Source: Adiantum capillus-veneris (Eukaryota; Streptophyta; Polypodiopsida; Polypodiales; Pteridaceae). Taken from it: DNA of 60,000 nt. Both the position numbers and the translations under genes were made by a program. How positions within the stretch are numbered: position 1 is the first letter of the stretch; each line of letters begins with the position of its first letter. The DNA lies in the NCBI GenBank assembly GCA_014529385.2, contig CM043944.1, forward strand, positions 49,084,768 to 49,144,767, in the 5' to 3' direction. Under the pieces are notes generated by a model that made no database searches, was not told the origin of the DNA, and was given only the letters and a program-made list of their open reading frames with translations. Of this stretch, positions 44,522 through 56,116 are shown piece by piece.

Positions 44522-45434
44522 GCTCCATTTAAGATCATTCCTCAAGAATTTGAACAACATTTAGGACAAGCTAGAACTAAGAGAAGAAGACTTGATGATG
44601 CTCAAAACATTGTTAGTGCTCCTGATATTTGTATGTTTGTTTTGGATGATGTTACTACATTGCCTATCCAATACTCTACGTTTGAAGGCAAAGCCGAGAA
44701 CATGTGGAACGGATTTTTTCCCAAAAACACTAAAATTTTGGAATTATAGATGCTCCTTATGGCTTCAAAGAACCTCATTCCATCAACGGTGATGTTAAAT
44801 ATGGTCTTAGTGCTTACAAGAAGGTCATAGAAGCTTTCAAAAAGTCACAAATACAAAATCCAAGGTGTTATTTTTCTTTCATGCTCATGATCAAATTTTT
44901 ATTGCTAAAAAAGGCTTTGCAAATAACTCCATGATCTATTAGTTACGCATTTGGTAAGTCATTCATATTTTTTTTGACATATTTTTTTTGCATGATGATG
45001 ACGTAGTTTTGTCTTTTTGACACTACCAATTGGATAGGTTATCCTTTTCTACAGAGTTTGATACTATGGGATTCTTTTCTCCCTCTGATCTTAGCTACAG
45101 AGGTAGCTTCAATTTTTCTATGAAACCAAATCGCACAAATATTGTTTCATAGACTAGGTGTGTGTCATCTTTTTTGTGATTCTAGTGAGATCATAAATCC
45201 ATATCAAAAGCCATAAAAAAACGATAATAGATTTTGATGATCTTCTCTTAATGAAAGAAGAATGGATCTAAGATCTTTTTGCAAGGATAGGTACTTGTCA
45301 ATTTTAAAATTTACACATTGGTAATATTTGTTCTGATAAATGTATGCCAAGTTTTGTAAATTTGTCGGTATAAGGACAACTAGTGTGAGTGCTTTGAAGA
45401 AAGGACAAAATGTTGTTGCCAATGAGATGGAGTA
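44522..45434 (+). pseudogene. Beta-class-like amino DNA methyltransferase remnant
   Basis: The open piece 44,522-44,746 reads FKIIPQEFEQHLGQARTKRR, then PDICMFVLDDVTTLPIQYS. A frame change gives FGIIDAPYGFKEP, where DAPY (44,749-44,760) sits as a DPPY catalytic motif IV would. It continues KYGLSAYKKVIEAFKKS, then in another frame LFFFHAHDQIFIAKKGF, as in methyltransferase cores. About 400 bases later (45,349-45,434) comes FCKFVGIRTTSVSALKKGQN then VVANEME, matching the FxGxGTT...A...G...xGxE AdoMet-binding motif I. Motif IV before motif I is the beta order. Such enzymes methylate adenine N6 or cytosine N4 in DNA. The Pro-to-Ala change, a Gly-to-Arg change in motif I, stops and shifts indicate decay. 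No search could be run to name the nearest family. Confidence 0.6.
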
Positions 45435-45492
45435 AGATTCATCCAGAAACGTGTTACTACACTCAAGGTGTCAAGCCTAGGTAATACGCGCC

Positions 45493-45645
45493 ATGGCCAA
45501 GGGTCAAGAGACACATGCAATACATGGACACTTATATTTAGCAAGCCAAGGGTCTTTATTAGGCATAGCTAGGTGGAGAGTTGCATGTGCTAGTCCACAG
45601 TCTCTCATATTGGTGTTAGATCCAGACATGAAAGATGGGAAGAAG

Positions 45646-45727
<82 letters not shown>

Positions 45728-45936
45728 CTTACAAGAAGGATGAAGGAGGAAGGGAAGTGACTACATCCAAGGAAAAGGATGAAGCATGCAAGGTAAGTCT
45801 TGCAATTGTGGAGCAAGATGGTTTTAAAAAGTCAATACTTAAGGAGTGGATCCATGGGAAGGTCCTCTTAAACGAGTCCATGCAACTTGAACAAAAGGAG
45901 TTTGTGATGATACTAGAAGGAATTGCCCTTGCATAG
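45493..45936 (+). other. Open frame spanning a CT repeat, doubtful
   Basis: A 147-codon frame from 45,493 stays open only because the (CT)n run at 45,651-45,724 reads as Leu-Ser repeats. The part after the run (KKDEGGREVTTSKEKDEACK, then LLNESMQLEQKEFVMILEG) looks protein-like and may belong to the methyltransferase gene or to a separate gene on the plus strand. I do not recognise it. Confidence 0.3.
45651..45724 (+). repeat. (CT)n microsatellite
   Basis: About 37 uninterrupted CT units. Confidence 0.98.
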
Positions 45937-46051
45937 AGCATCTTTTTCATCACTACATTGAATAGTGGCATGATCGGTAGCAAGCAAGGCGAGCATATCT
46001 TGTGAGCCATCGCTGTAGAATAGAGAAACAATAATGTTTTATTTTTTCTAG

Positions 46052-46800
46052 AAAAAAAGGGTGCCCTATTTTGGGGAACCCTCCCAAGGTAAGGGCCAAC
46101 AACACTGGTCAAGAAAGTTGGGCAGGTTTGGCAAATTGGAGCAAAGCCATTGAAGCTTCACAACTTCAACATGGACACACAACATTGACATGGACAATTT
46201 TCTAGATTTGGAGTTGCAACAAACAAAACTTTTGAAGGCTTGTGGATGGTGTGGCTCACGTTCAACATTTGGCAACCATAGTTTGAGCCGATCTTTGAAG
46301 TCGAGGGCTTCTGGCCATACGATCAACTCTAGACCAATAAGGCTAAGCAGCACGACCTCAAGCAAGGGTAAAGCAAGGTGATGCAAAAGTGGTGAAAGTA
46401 CTCATGAACGCATGCATTTTATGGCCTAACAAGATTTTGACCTTTCAATGATCACAATAGAAATTCCCACCAACATGGATGATAAGGAACATTCTCTCAT
46501 CACATATCTCAAGCAAGAAGATGCTGCTAAATATTACCATATGCCAAAATTTCCCTTTTACGTCATAAGGCACGACGTAATGATGCTCCAAAAGAAATTA
46601 ATGGTCAAAATAGAGCCTAACTTACTCAATGTGTATTGATATAGATCTTGAGGGGTGGACCTAAAAGAATATAGAGGAAAAGCAATCAAGATGGAGGAGG
46701 ATATGGTTCACGAATGTGAAAAGGCTTGCTATACAACTATTAGCCCACCTATTTGAGAAGAGACCCAAGTTTTTTTTCCCATAATCCGAAGGTGTACCTA
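46052..46800 (+). other. Unidentified coding-like remnant left of the chromovirus
   Basis: Plus-strand pieces read YFGEPSQGKGQQHWSRKLGR (46,055 on), MDNFLDLELQQTKLLKACGW (46,190 on) and MDDKEHSLITYLKQEDAAKY (46,475 on). They have coding character but no motif I can name and contain stops. The chromovirus 5' LTR begins at 46,843. Confidence 0.3.
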
Positions 46801-46842
46801 TGAGATTTTACAACAAAGTTGGGGTAGATATCCTTAAAGGAA

Positions 46843-48427
46843 TGTCATAATAACTAATATCTAATTCTCCTAAATGATTTCTCATGTTAAACTGATATTT
46901 AATATGGGGAAGTGCCAGGGGAGAAAAAGCTAGAATATTGGTTAAGCTGGCAAACCGGCCACAATGGGGATCCAAAGGAGGGAAAATAGGGATCCAAAGG
47001 GGGGTCATTTGCAAAAGAGAAATGCACAACAATGGGCTTTAAAGACCCTAAGGTTCAACCCATTAAGAATTCCAAAATGCTAAGGTTCCAAAATTCAAAG
47101 GTTGTGCCCAAAGGTCAAAAGCTTAGGAAAATTGGATGCTTGTGTGTGTACCAAAAAATTCTTCTTCAACTCCTACAAAAAGGGGGCGAGCCTTGCAAGT
47201 AGGGGATGAGAGAGAAACACAAAAACACACTCATATGCTTCCTTTACACAAAGGGAAAGAGGGACACATGTCAGCTCCCTAGCCCAGATGCCCACAAAGT
47301 GTATTTAAATCCTATTAGATGGCCTTGGAGGTGGACCAATGAGAATTAGGCTAGAGTAAATCTAGTTTAATTGATTTAAAAACACTTAATAAAAGAACCA
47401 ATAAGAATTAAGCTCTCTAGAAGACTATTGGACAGTCTTCGAATGGGTCTAATGAGCATTTAGCAGCCCAATGGCTTGCTTGAATCCTATTGTCTAGGAG
47501 ACAAAGGGGTCCAATGAGAGTTTAGTTGCAATAATTAATTACCTAAAGCTTTCACAAAAAGACGAAAGGGGGACACATGTCATAAGGCTATCACTTATGC
47601 TTCTTAAATTCCATTGGCCAGGCCTGGGGAGGTCCAATGAGGTGCCAGCAAGAGCAATTAGCAAGGGGGGTCGACCAAGAGAGAGAGGCGGGACTGAATT
47701 TTCAAAGGAATTATGGCATACACACTCACACTAGTCCATTTGTGAAGTAAGAAGACTCTCTCTCTCCTTCTCAAGATTTATTGGAAAGCTTATCACCCAC
47801 TCCAAGCTTGTGAGAAGGGAGCCCTACACCAACAACTCTTGGCTTTGTGATGCAAATCCAACCAAGAGCCAAGCTTCAATGCATGCTCATCTCCTCTACC
47901 AAGCTAATTACTAAGCTATGCTATGCTAATATGAGTGATTATGTGAGGAGATGTAGATCTTTCTCGTAAGACTACTCCTTCTTCCTCTCAATCTACTCTC
48001 GTACCCACTAGCTCATCTTTGAAGGTGTGTGAGATCTTGGTTTTGAGACCGTGAGGGAATTGATGGTGTGTTTAATAAGTGTTTTTCTTAGTGCTTGAAG
48101 TTTCCATCTTCATTGCACTAGCTAGTATCAAAGGAACACAAAGAATTGTATTGTAAAATGTCACTCTTGATGGAAGACACCATAATACAAAGCCTTTTTG
48201 AGGGGGGACCGGTTCCATGTAAATCCGGTCCTCAATTGTTGTCAATAGCTTAATTTCTCTCTCTCTTGAAGTATTGTTCATGCTATCTAACTAGGTGTTA
48301 TGCTTTTTGTTGCTCTCTCCACCCACGCACTCTTGTTATTCTCATTAGGAATCTATTCTAATGAAATGCTCACTAGGTTCATGCTATTTTCCGCTACACA
48401 CAAGTTACTAGGCCATTAAATGTTACA
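46843..48427 (+). repeat. 5' LTR of the chromovirus (1,585 bp)
   Basis: Begins TGTCATAATAACTAATATC and ends CCATTAAATGTTACA, and is followed by a primer-binding site. It carries the same internal landmarks as the 3' LTR, including GGGGGACCGGTTCC near 48,204. A few small indels and many substitutions separate the two; I did not count them. Confidence 0.93.
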
Positions 48428-48428
48428 A

Positions 48429-48440
48429 TGGTATTAGAGC
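48429..48440 (+). other. Primer-binding site of the chromovirus
   Basis: TGGTATTAGAGC, one base from the initiator Met tRNA complement, one base after the 5' LTR. Confidence 0.88.
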
Positions 48441-48829
48441 ACAAGGTTTCTCTTTTCTTGCTCAATAAGGGAGGTCCTCAAGCTAGCTATAAATGGTTGG
48501 TATTATTGATTGCAGTTGAGTAAGTAGAATATGGATTTTTCAGCCTCGCAGTGCGCTTGCCTTCGTGCAGATAAGGGGGCGTCACCGTTGAGAGCTATGT
48601 TCTTAATAGTGGAGTCCTATGGGGCTTGCCTACGGCTTAACCACTATTGAGCTATTAGAAGCTTGGCAAGAGCCAATGCTGTTTTGGTGTTGAAGAACCC
48701 TCTTTTCTATTCCTTGCAATTAATGGTATTCGAGCCATGGGTATAGTAGCTTGTGTGCTTTTTCGAAAGGGGTAAAGAGGAGTCGTAACTAGGGCTTGAA
48801 GTGCCAAAGTATACCTAAAAGTTGTTAGA

Positions 48830-49563
48830 ATGGATGACAATAGTAAAGAGAGTGAAATTAATGTTGATAAATTTGATTTTGCTAATGAGAAGGCTACTAA
48901 TGATGCCCCTATGCTTGTTAACTACCTTGTTTCTAGGCTTCAACAAGCCATGGGCAATCCATCCCGCCAAAGTGAAGTGCAACGGCAGCTTTGTGCTCAT
49001 GGGATTCTCCAAGCTCCCCAACATGACAAGAGAGCACCTAGGAAGCCTCCTTGTGAGACTTCCGAAAGAGGCATCTCCGATTCGGGAAGAAGAAGAGGAT
49101 CCATACGAAGGGCTTAAAAATTTTCTCCTTGATGACACATCTCCTTCCCGAAGGAGAACTCAAGAGACCCCACCAAAAGAACGAGAAAGAAGTGAGTCTC
49201 CTGCCACCTCGGTGGAGATGGCTCCACAAAGACGGCTCTCCATCACCTCCTAAAGGGAGAAGACCTTCTCACACTTCTCCTCACCATAACTCAAAGAGGG
49301 ATGACAAAAAGAAAGAGAAGAAAAAGGCGAGAAAGAGGTCACCATCTTCCTTGAATTCTTCATCTTTTGAAGAAAGTGATGGTGCAACTTTTGAACCATA
49401 AAAAAGAAGAGGCCATACAAAATCCTATGCCGTGTGGAAGAGATCGTCCAAGATCAAGAGGTTCAAAGAGGGAGGAAAGAGCATCTCTTTCCCTACCTAC
49501 GATGGCACCTTTGGTGCTACAAACAAATCCTTGGCTTTCATCCAACAATTCGATGTGGCGTTT
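48830..49563 (+). pseudogene. Chromovirus gag, N-terminal part
   Basis: The start at 48,830 reads MDDNSKESEINVDKF, then PMLVNYLVSRLQQAMGNPS. Frame changes near 49,010 and 49,120 lead through an Arg/Lys/Ser-rich stretch (DDKKKEKKKARKR) to SISFPTYDGTFGATNKSLAF and IQQFDVAF, the usual capsid start of this Gag type. The frame is then cut by the insertion at 49,564. Gag would package the element RNA. The continuation is at 52,031. Confidence 0.8.
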
Positions 49564-52024
49564 AAGTTGTCGGGGGATATGTGTTTGCTACGTGAGCCGG
49601 GTAGGGCGCCGGGCCTCCGGCTGTGGGAGGTGTGAAAGAGAGAGAAAAAGAACAAGTGATGCAACTGACTCTGGCAATCGCCGTAATCATCAATTAATTG
49701 ATTAATATGTTTGAGTACAACTTAATCTTTAGCCAAGGTGGGCTGTTAACAGCACCATCACTTGGATCATCTACTAAGTAGGAGTTTAAGATCCCGTTTT
49801 ATAGTATTAACCGGGCCGTTAACGACACCGGGCTTAATAGAATGATTAATCAAATATTTGCTGATGACGGTGATGGAAATTTTCTCCTATCTCTTAATCT
49901 ACCTCGACTGACCTTAGGTTCTGTAAACTTTATCTTTCTATGTTGTTCTTTCCCTGCTTAGATAGCACTCAAGAGCTTTTTGCAGTGCTCCTTTTCCTCG
50001 CTTAACCTCGTTTTCACCTTGCCTTCTTGATCATGGCTGCTCATCTTATGCTCGATGAGAGAGAGACTTCATTTTTGCTTTGCCCCTCGATCTGTCTTTC
50101 TTGCCTTTACCTTCTCAAGCCTCGAGGGATTCTCTTGCCCAAGCTCGTCTTCTTCTTCTTCGAACAACTCTCCTTTTTCTTCGTTGATGCTTGCTATCTC
50201 CTTGCTCGTTGCCCTTCTCCATCTCCCTTCTCTTCTCAAGGGCCGAGAGAGAGAAAGAGAGCGAGAGAGAGAGAGAGAGAGAGAGTAAGAACTCTTCTCG
50301 AGTATATGATGGAGTGAGAGAGGCTTCCTTCTTGCTTAAGCCGAGTAAGAGATGCTTTGGTTTCTCTCTCCTTCTCTACCTTTCTGCTCCCGTCCAAGCT
50401 TCCCCTCCTTGCTCCTTCGACCTAGCTCTCCCATCTTCAAGCTCGTTTGCTTCCCATTCTTCTTCTCAAGGGCCGAGAGAGAGAAAGAGAGTGAGTGAGA
50501 GAGAGAGAGAGAGTAAGAACTCTTCTCGAGTATATGATGGAGAGAGAGAGGCTTCCTTCTTGCTTAAGCCGAGGAAGAGATGCTTCGGTTTCTCTCTCCT
50601 TCTCTACCTTCCTGCTCCCGTCCAAGCTTCCCCTCCTTGCTCCTTCGACCTAGCTCTCCCATCTTCAAGCTCGTTTGCTTCCCCTTCTTCTTCTCGTTGT
50701 CGAAAAAAAAACACCCTAAAATAGCCCCTCCCAAAAACATTTGCCCACCACGCAGTCACGGCGCCGTGACTGACGTGGCGTGGGAGTCCCATGAATGACG
50801 TGGCAGGTCGGATTTCTCCACTTCGCCAATCGCGACAAAACCGGCTCGAAATATGGTCGCCCTGCTACGCCGAGCATTTCGCGTTTCTTGGTGGGCGTCA
50901 ACCGACGGCTCCTCAAGCCTACGCGAGCTCGCTTATCCTCCTGCACTCTGCCCGCTGCCTGCTTGCGCCATCTCCTCTTTTTCTCCTTCTTTTGTTTACA
51001 CACCCACTAAACCTATTGAATTTGGGCGGCCACTTAATCGACGGGTGGCCACCGTTAAGGCTCATGTGGGTGGCCATTGGCCATGTAAGTATGGGCGGTC
51101 ATATTTCCTCATCGGGCGGCCCTTAAACTTCACCTTAGGCGGGCATAAGCCCTTGCATACATGCCACTAAAGCATCACCAAGCACCACAGTCGGCATACA
51201 TACTAAGTAAAGCATCGGCTAAATATGTGTCATTTTCAAGTAACCCACTTGTTCTTAGCACAGTCTTTAAGTGAGCTCACAAAAGAAACATGCGAGTGAG
51301 TTTTCCGGCACAATACATTTCTCCAATATCCATTATTTCGTATATTTGTTCAATCAAAGCATTATCAAATGTATACATCGCGACCCCGATAGTGCCGAGC
51401 ATGGATCCATCAGCATACCCCTCTTTCAATGCACTACAAGTGATGACATTCTAGACAAGATTCTCCTCGAGCACCTATCCTCGAACCCTGCCAAGGCTAT
51501 AAAATTCCCAGATGGTACTCCGACCGAGTGGAATGAACTGGTACATAGACGGCCCCCGATGAATCTTTAACGGCTAATATCTTGGCGATCGCGACTCCGA
51601 TCACTAATATGAAAAGACCGACACGCTCCACAAAGTGAGCACTTCAGGCCCGTGCATTCATTTCAATTCTGTCACCCTGCAGTTGCCCAATCCGGTACGG
51701 ATCTGCAATCAACTTGAACTTTAAACTGCCATAACTTCTTCACCGTAGATCCAATCGACGAGCCGTAAAGACAGGCCGGTAGAGCACTTCAAGCACTACA
51801 ATTTTAGGTCATAATATCCCATCTGTGCTCACTCTAAGCATAATCAATTTTGTCATCATTAAGGCATCTGTTGGCCCTTTTAAGCCGCATCTGGCATACA
51901 TTAATCATTAAACTTGGCCTGTTAACAAGCCCTCATCACTGACCATTAATCAAGTAGGCTTTAAAGAAGTTTAGCTAGCATTTCTCTTCTCTTTTTCTTA
52001 TCATGGAAGCGGAGCTGCACGACA
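49564..52024. mobile_element. 2.46-kb insertion in gag, probable solo LTR
   Basis: It is flanked by the direct repeat GCGTTT (49,558-49,563 and 52,025-52,030); removing it with one repeat restores the gag frame (AF joined to GDEG). Near its ends are TGTCGGGGG and GCACGACA, so TGTCG/CGACA form short inverted ends a few bases inside the left junction. No primer-binding site, polypurine tract or protein domain was found, which fits a solo LTR, but the left end does not begin cleanly with TG. Long open frames inside (50,027-50,317, 50,191-50,724) run through GA repeats and are not believed. Confidence 0.65.
50231..50695 (+). repeat. Two tandem copies of a 230-bp unit with GA tracts
   Basis: Units begin at CTCAAGGGCCGAGAGAGAGA, 50,235 and 50,465. 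Each ends with a CAAGCTCGTTTGCTTCCC stretch. They lie inside the 2.46-kb insertion. Confidence 0.9.
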
Positions 52025-52030
52025 GCGTTT

Positions 52031-52740
52031 GGAGATGAGGGCTTAATGGAGTCCTCTAAGCTACGCCATGTAGCTATGCACTTTCAAAAGTCCGCCAGAC
52101 AATGGTGGTCTAGCCTACGGGCAAGTGGTGAAGCTCCATGAACATGGAAATCTTGAAGAGCTTCCATTATTATGAAGCACTTTTTGGCCACCGATGCCAA
52201 AGACAAAGTACTCACAGAATGGAGAAGCTTGAATCTCTCTCCCTACGAATCCATTCACAAATATGTTGATAAGTTTTGGGACTTACAACTCAAAGTTAGT
52301 GTCTTCCAGAAGATGGATTTTGGAGAGCAAAAGCAACAATTTTGTGTGGGCTTAAGTGAAGAAATGGAGGAGTATGTGAACTCCCAAAGGCCATGCACCA
52401 TATCCGCGGTTATACACCATACTATGGTGGCTTCTCAAATCAATTTCCAAACAAGGGCTAAGAGAAATCCTAAGCCCACAGAAAGCAAGGGTTCCAATCA
52501 GCCTAAGGGGAAGGACATTGTCCAAAAGTCTCCTAAGGGAAATTCCAATAACCACAAAGCTAAGGAGAAGGGAGTTTACAAAGGCAAAAACAAACTCTCT
52601 CCTGAAGAGCTTGAGCGTTATCGCAAGGATAACCGTTGTTTCAAGTGCGGCGAGCAGGGCATGCGTATCGTGCTTGTCCCCAAAAGAACACCTGCCATGA
52701 GCCTCCTAGAGCTACCTTGGTCGAAATCCAAGAGGAGGAA
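52031..52740 (+). pseudogene. Chromovirus gag, C-terminal part with zinc knuckle
   Basis: It resumes the gag frame with ESSKLRHVAM and SARQWWSSLRA. After a stop and shift near 52,140, 52,172-52,786 reads FLATDAKDKVLTEWRSLNL, YESIHKYVDKFWDLQLK, QKQQFCVGLSEEMEEYV, then a Lys-rich stretch and ELERYRKDNRCFKCGEQG. The CCHC zinc knuckle is CFKCGEQG in this frame and HAYRACP in the next, so a one-base shift near 52,660 splits the knuckle. It would bind the element RNA. No other knuckle is present. Confidence 0.88.
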
Positions 52741-53354
52741 AATCACCACAAAGGATCTCCTCTATGCCATGCTTGGGGAAAGGTAAGAGAACATGATGCT
52801 TTTATTCTCTTTGACCCTGGTTCTACTCACAATTTCATATCCACAGAGTTGGCCACCAAGCTAGGCATAAAAGCTTACGAGATGGGAGATGTCCTACCTG
52901 TAGATGGTGCTTTCAGGGGCAAGAAGCTTCAGTCACTCCCTTAATCGGGAAATTGAGGCTACATGTCCAAAGCTATGTGGACAAAGAGTACTCCTTTATC
53001 TCTCCTCTCAAGCATGAGGATGTAATCCTAGGGGCACCATGGTTTGATTGCATGGCTGCCAATGTTAAATTCCCTGAAAGAAAAATCTACTTTAGGTTCA
53101 GGAAAAAAGATATATACATAGATGCTAAGGAAATGGGTAACACTATACCCATTGTACATACACAAGCTTTCAACAAGTCAATAAAGAGCTTTAACTCCGT
53201 GTACATGATTTTTGTTAAAAATTCTCAAAATGAACCTAATGTTTTAGCAAAAGAAAATATACACACTCACAAGGAATTAGAGTTATCCAATTCTCTCAAG
53301 GGGTTTCAAGATGTCTTTATTGACGACATCCCTTGTGAACTACCTCCTAAATGA
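52636..53354 (+). pseudogene. Chromovirus aspartic protease region
   Basis: The piece 52,636-52,944 carries AFILFDPGSTHNFISTELAT, the protease active-site region in the DPGS form common in plant gypsy elements. It continues, after a shift near 52,945, at 52,953-53,354 (DVILGAPWFDCMAA, the conserved LGxPW stretch) and then a linker ending in a stop near 53,352 (ELPPK). It would process Gag-Pol. Two frame interruptions make it inactive as a continuous product. Confidence 0.85.
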
Positions 53355-54180
53355 GGCAATGATGACCATGCAATTGAACTTCTTCCAGGAAGTTCACCGC
53401 CTAATATACCTCATTATAGAGTTTCTCAAGCTCTACAAGAGGAGATTATGCGGCATGTGCATGAGTTAGTAGAGAAGGGCATGGTTAGGCCTAGCTCATC
53501 TCCATTTTGCTCACCCGTGTTATTAGTGCAAAAGAAAGACGACACATATCGTATGTGTGTCGATTATAGAGCACTAAATAGGATCACTATCAAAAATAGG
53601 TTTCCTGTTTCACGGCGGGTAGAAGACCTATTTGATAAGCTACAAGGGTCCACCTACTTCAGTAGGATTGACCTAAAAAGTGGCTATCATCTAATAAAGA
53701 TAATTGATCAAGACATTGTAAAGACCACATTTTGCACTATGTTTGGTCTTTATGAATACACATTGTCATGCCTTTTTGGCTTGACCAATGCACTAGCCAC
53801 ATTTAACCGCTTGATGGAGAAGCTATTTAGGCCTCACCGAACCTTTACTGGAGTGTTCTTTGATGATATTATCATCTACTCTAATTCACTAGATGAACAC
53901 AAGCAACACCTCCAGGTAATATTTCAAGTTCTAAGAGAGAATAAACTTATGTTAATCAAAAGAAAAGTGAGTTTTTCTTGCAAGAGATTCAGTATTTAGG
54001 TCACATTATCTCTCAAGATGGCATCCAAATGGATCCATCAAAGTTAGAGGTAATGAAAGGATGGCCTAAACCAAGGAATCTTCATGAACTAAGAAGCTTT
54101 ATAGGTATGTGTGCATACTATAGATTCTTCATAGAAAAGTTCTCACTAATAGTAGAGCAGGACCATTGCACAACCTAACA
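53355..54180 (+). pseudogene. Chromovirus reverse transcriptase
   Basis: After a stop, the lead-in near 53,380 reads IELLPGSSPPN. The open piece 53,448-53,999 carries the RT motifs in order: GMVRPSSSPFCSPVLLVQKK, YRMCVDYRALNRITIKNRF, STYFSRIDLKSGYH, then the catalytic FFDDIIIYS. A frameshift near 53,985 leads to IQYLGHIISQDGIQMDPSKL and FIGMCAYYRFFIEKFS, the thumb and connection, to 54,178. The two catalytic Asp residues are intact. Confidence 0.92.
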
Positions 54181-54535
54181 AAGAAAAACGTTAGGTATAC
54201 ATGGTCTGCCAAGGAGAACAATGCTTTTGAAAATCTTATCTCTCAACCTATGCTTACACTGTTGGATCTCTCAAAGCCATTTGAGGTCCAATGTGATGCT
54301 TGTTGTGATTGCCTTGGAGCTATTTTGCTCCAATAAGGGCACGCCATAGCCCATGAAAGTCGAAGGCGACCCTGTTGAGCAAGCTCTAGGCATATATGAA
54401 AAGAAAATCCTTGTAGTTCTACATGCCTTAGACTCATGGAAGCACTATTTGATGGGGACTCCTTTCATTCTGCAGATGGATCACCAAAGTCTTAAGTACT
54501 TCATGACATAGACCAAGCTCTTCGACAAACATGAG
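54181..54535 (+). pseudogene. Chromovirus RNase H, heavily broken
   Basis: Readings across three frames give NAFENLISQPMLTLLDLS, FEVQCDACCDCLGAILLQ (with the first catalytic Asp in CDA), a stop, then QGTPFILQMDHQSLKYFM-like sequence near 54,450-54,510. The minus-strand copy at 28,998-29,459 is better kept. It would remove the RNA strand from the hybrid during reverse transcription. Confidence 0.75.
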
Positions 54536-55489
54536 GTGGGAAAATTTCCTTTGCAATTTCATTTTCATATTGCTCACATTGCTGGCAAGCATAATCAAGT
54601 AGCCAATGCACTCTCAAGACGGCCGAGACTGAATGCGATTTCCATTGCATTTCACAATGATCTATGTTCTATGATAGATGAGTATTCTATTGATCCCGCT
54701 TTTAGAGATGTGATTTCAGCCCTTGCATTAGGGAAGAAAGAGGAACCATTTACTTTACAAGATGGTTATCTTCTCTATGGCAATAGACTATGTGTTACTA
54801 ACTCACTACGTGAGAAAGTAGTGTATGAATCTCATGCTCCTCCTTATGCGAGGTATAGAGGGATTCAGTCTACCCTAAAAGGGATTCAAACATATTTCTA
54901 TTGGCCTACCATGAAAGCAAACATACAAGAGTATGTTTCTAAATGTGTGGTATGCCAAAAGGCGAAGTTTGATAGAGGGAAGCAACGTGGATTGCTTCAA
55001 CCTTTGCCAATCCCTAATTCACCATGGGAGAGCATATCCATGGATTTTATCTTTAAGTCTATCCATTGGAATATGGGAATATGGATGATAGTAGATAGGT
55101 TCAGAAAACAAGCTCATTTTATACCTGTCAAAAAGACTATTAAAGCCCATCAGATGGAAACCCTCTTCATATCACAAATCTTCAAGTACCATGGCTTGCC
55201 AATGTCCATAGTGTTGGATAGAGATCCTAGAATGACCAGTAATTTTTATAAGGGTCTCTTTGAGAATTTAGGGACAAGGGTAAATTTCTCTTCGGCCTAT
55301 CACCCGCAAATAGATGGCCAAAGTGAAATAGCTAACCTATCAATTCTTGATCTACTAAAAGCCTATGTAACGGAAGTAGATCAAAGGTCACAATGGGAGA
55401 AGTACTTACCCTTAGTGGAGTATGCCTACAATAACACTATACATACTTTCACGGGAAAATCACCTTTCGAGGTAATTGAGGGAAGATAA
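54536..55489 (+). pseudogene. Chromovirus integrase
   Basis: An open stretch of 317 codons. The tail of RNase H (IAGKHNQVANALSRRPR) leads to the zinc-binding region (ESHAPPYARYRGI, then VSKCVVCQKAK) and the catalytic core: SMDFIF, VDRFRKQAHFIPVKK, SIVLDRDPRMTSNF, YHPQIDGQSEIANL. The three catalytic acidic residues (D, D, E) are present. In the zinc finger the second His is replaced: the copy at 29 kb reads GHRG where this one reads RYRG. SDRD has become LDRD. It is the best-kept domain of the element. Confidence 0.93.
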
Positions 55490-56116
55490 AAAAGTCCCCT
55501 CCTACTTAAGGTACACGGGAAGATCTTCGTTGCTGCAGATGAGTATAGATGAGACCTACAAGAATCTTTCCAAAAGATTAAGGATGCTATCTCTATCTCA
55601 CAGCAAAGGCAAAAGGCTGCTGCTGATAAGCACAGAAGATCCCAAGCCTTTAAAGAAAATCATTGGGTCCTACTCAAATTTCCAAAGGCTTGATTAAGGC
55701 ACACATCAGGCAAGAATCCTACGGGACACCAAAAGTACTATGCTAAGTTAGCAAAAAGGTACTATGGTCCCTTCCAGATTCTTAGGCCAATCAATGAAAT
55801 GGCCTATCAACTCAAGTTGCCCAGCCATTGTCTCATACACAATGCTTTGCATGTGAGCCTACGAAAGCCTTACAAAGGAGAGCCACCTCGAGAACCAACT
55901 ATTGAAGACCCACTGGAGATCGAGGACCAAGAAGAGGTGCTGCAGTCCGAGTCCATTCTCTGACATGAAGACAAGGTACTAGGAGGTGGTAAGACTATCC
56001 GACAATATTTTATTAAGTTTAAGAATTATCCTTTTGAAGATGCTAGATGGATGCAAGGCATACAACTAAAGGATAACCTAAACCTCATCAATGCTTACAA
56101 TGCTTCCCTAGAGTAA
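55490..56116 (+). pseudogene. Chromovirus pol C-terminus with chromodomain-like end
   Basis: After shifts near 55,490 and 55,550 the reading is SFQKIKDAISISQQRQKAAA, KRYYGPFQILRPINEMAYQL and LIHNALHVSLRKPYKGEPP, the usual C-terminal integrase tail. A short acidic spacer (IEDQEEV) leads to IRQYFIKFKNYPFEDARWMQ, a chromodomain-like segment. The TAA stop is at 56,114-56,116. A stop at about 55,963 (before HEDKVL) interrupts it. The chromodomain would guide insertion to particular chromatin. Confidence 0.88.

Noticed and set aside
50191-50724. 177-codon open frame
   Set aside because: It stays open only through GA repeats and a 230-bp tandem duplication inside an insertion; the repeated amino acid blocks follow from the DNA repeat.
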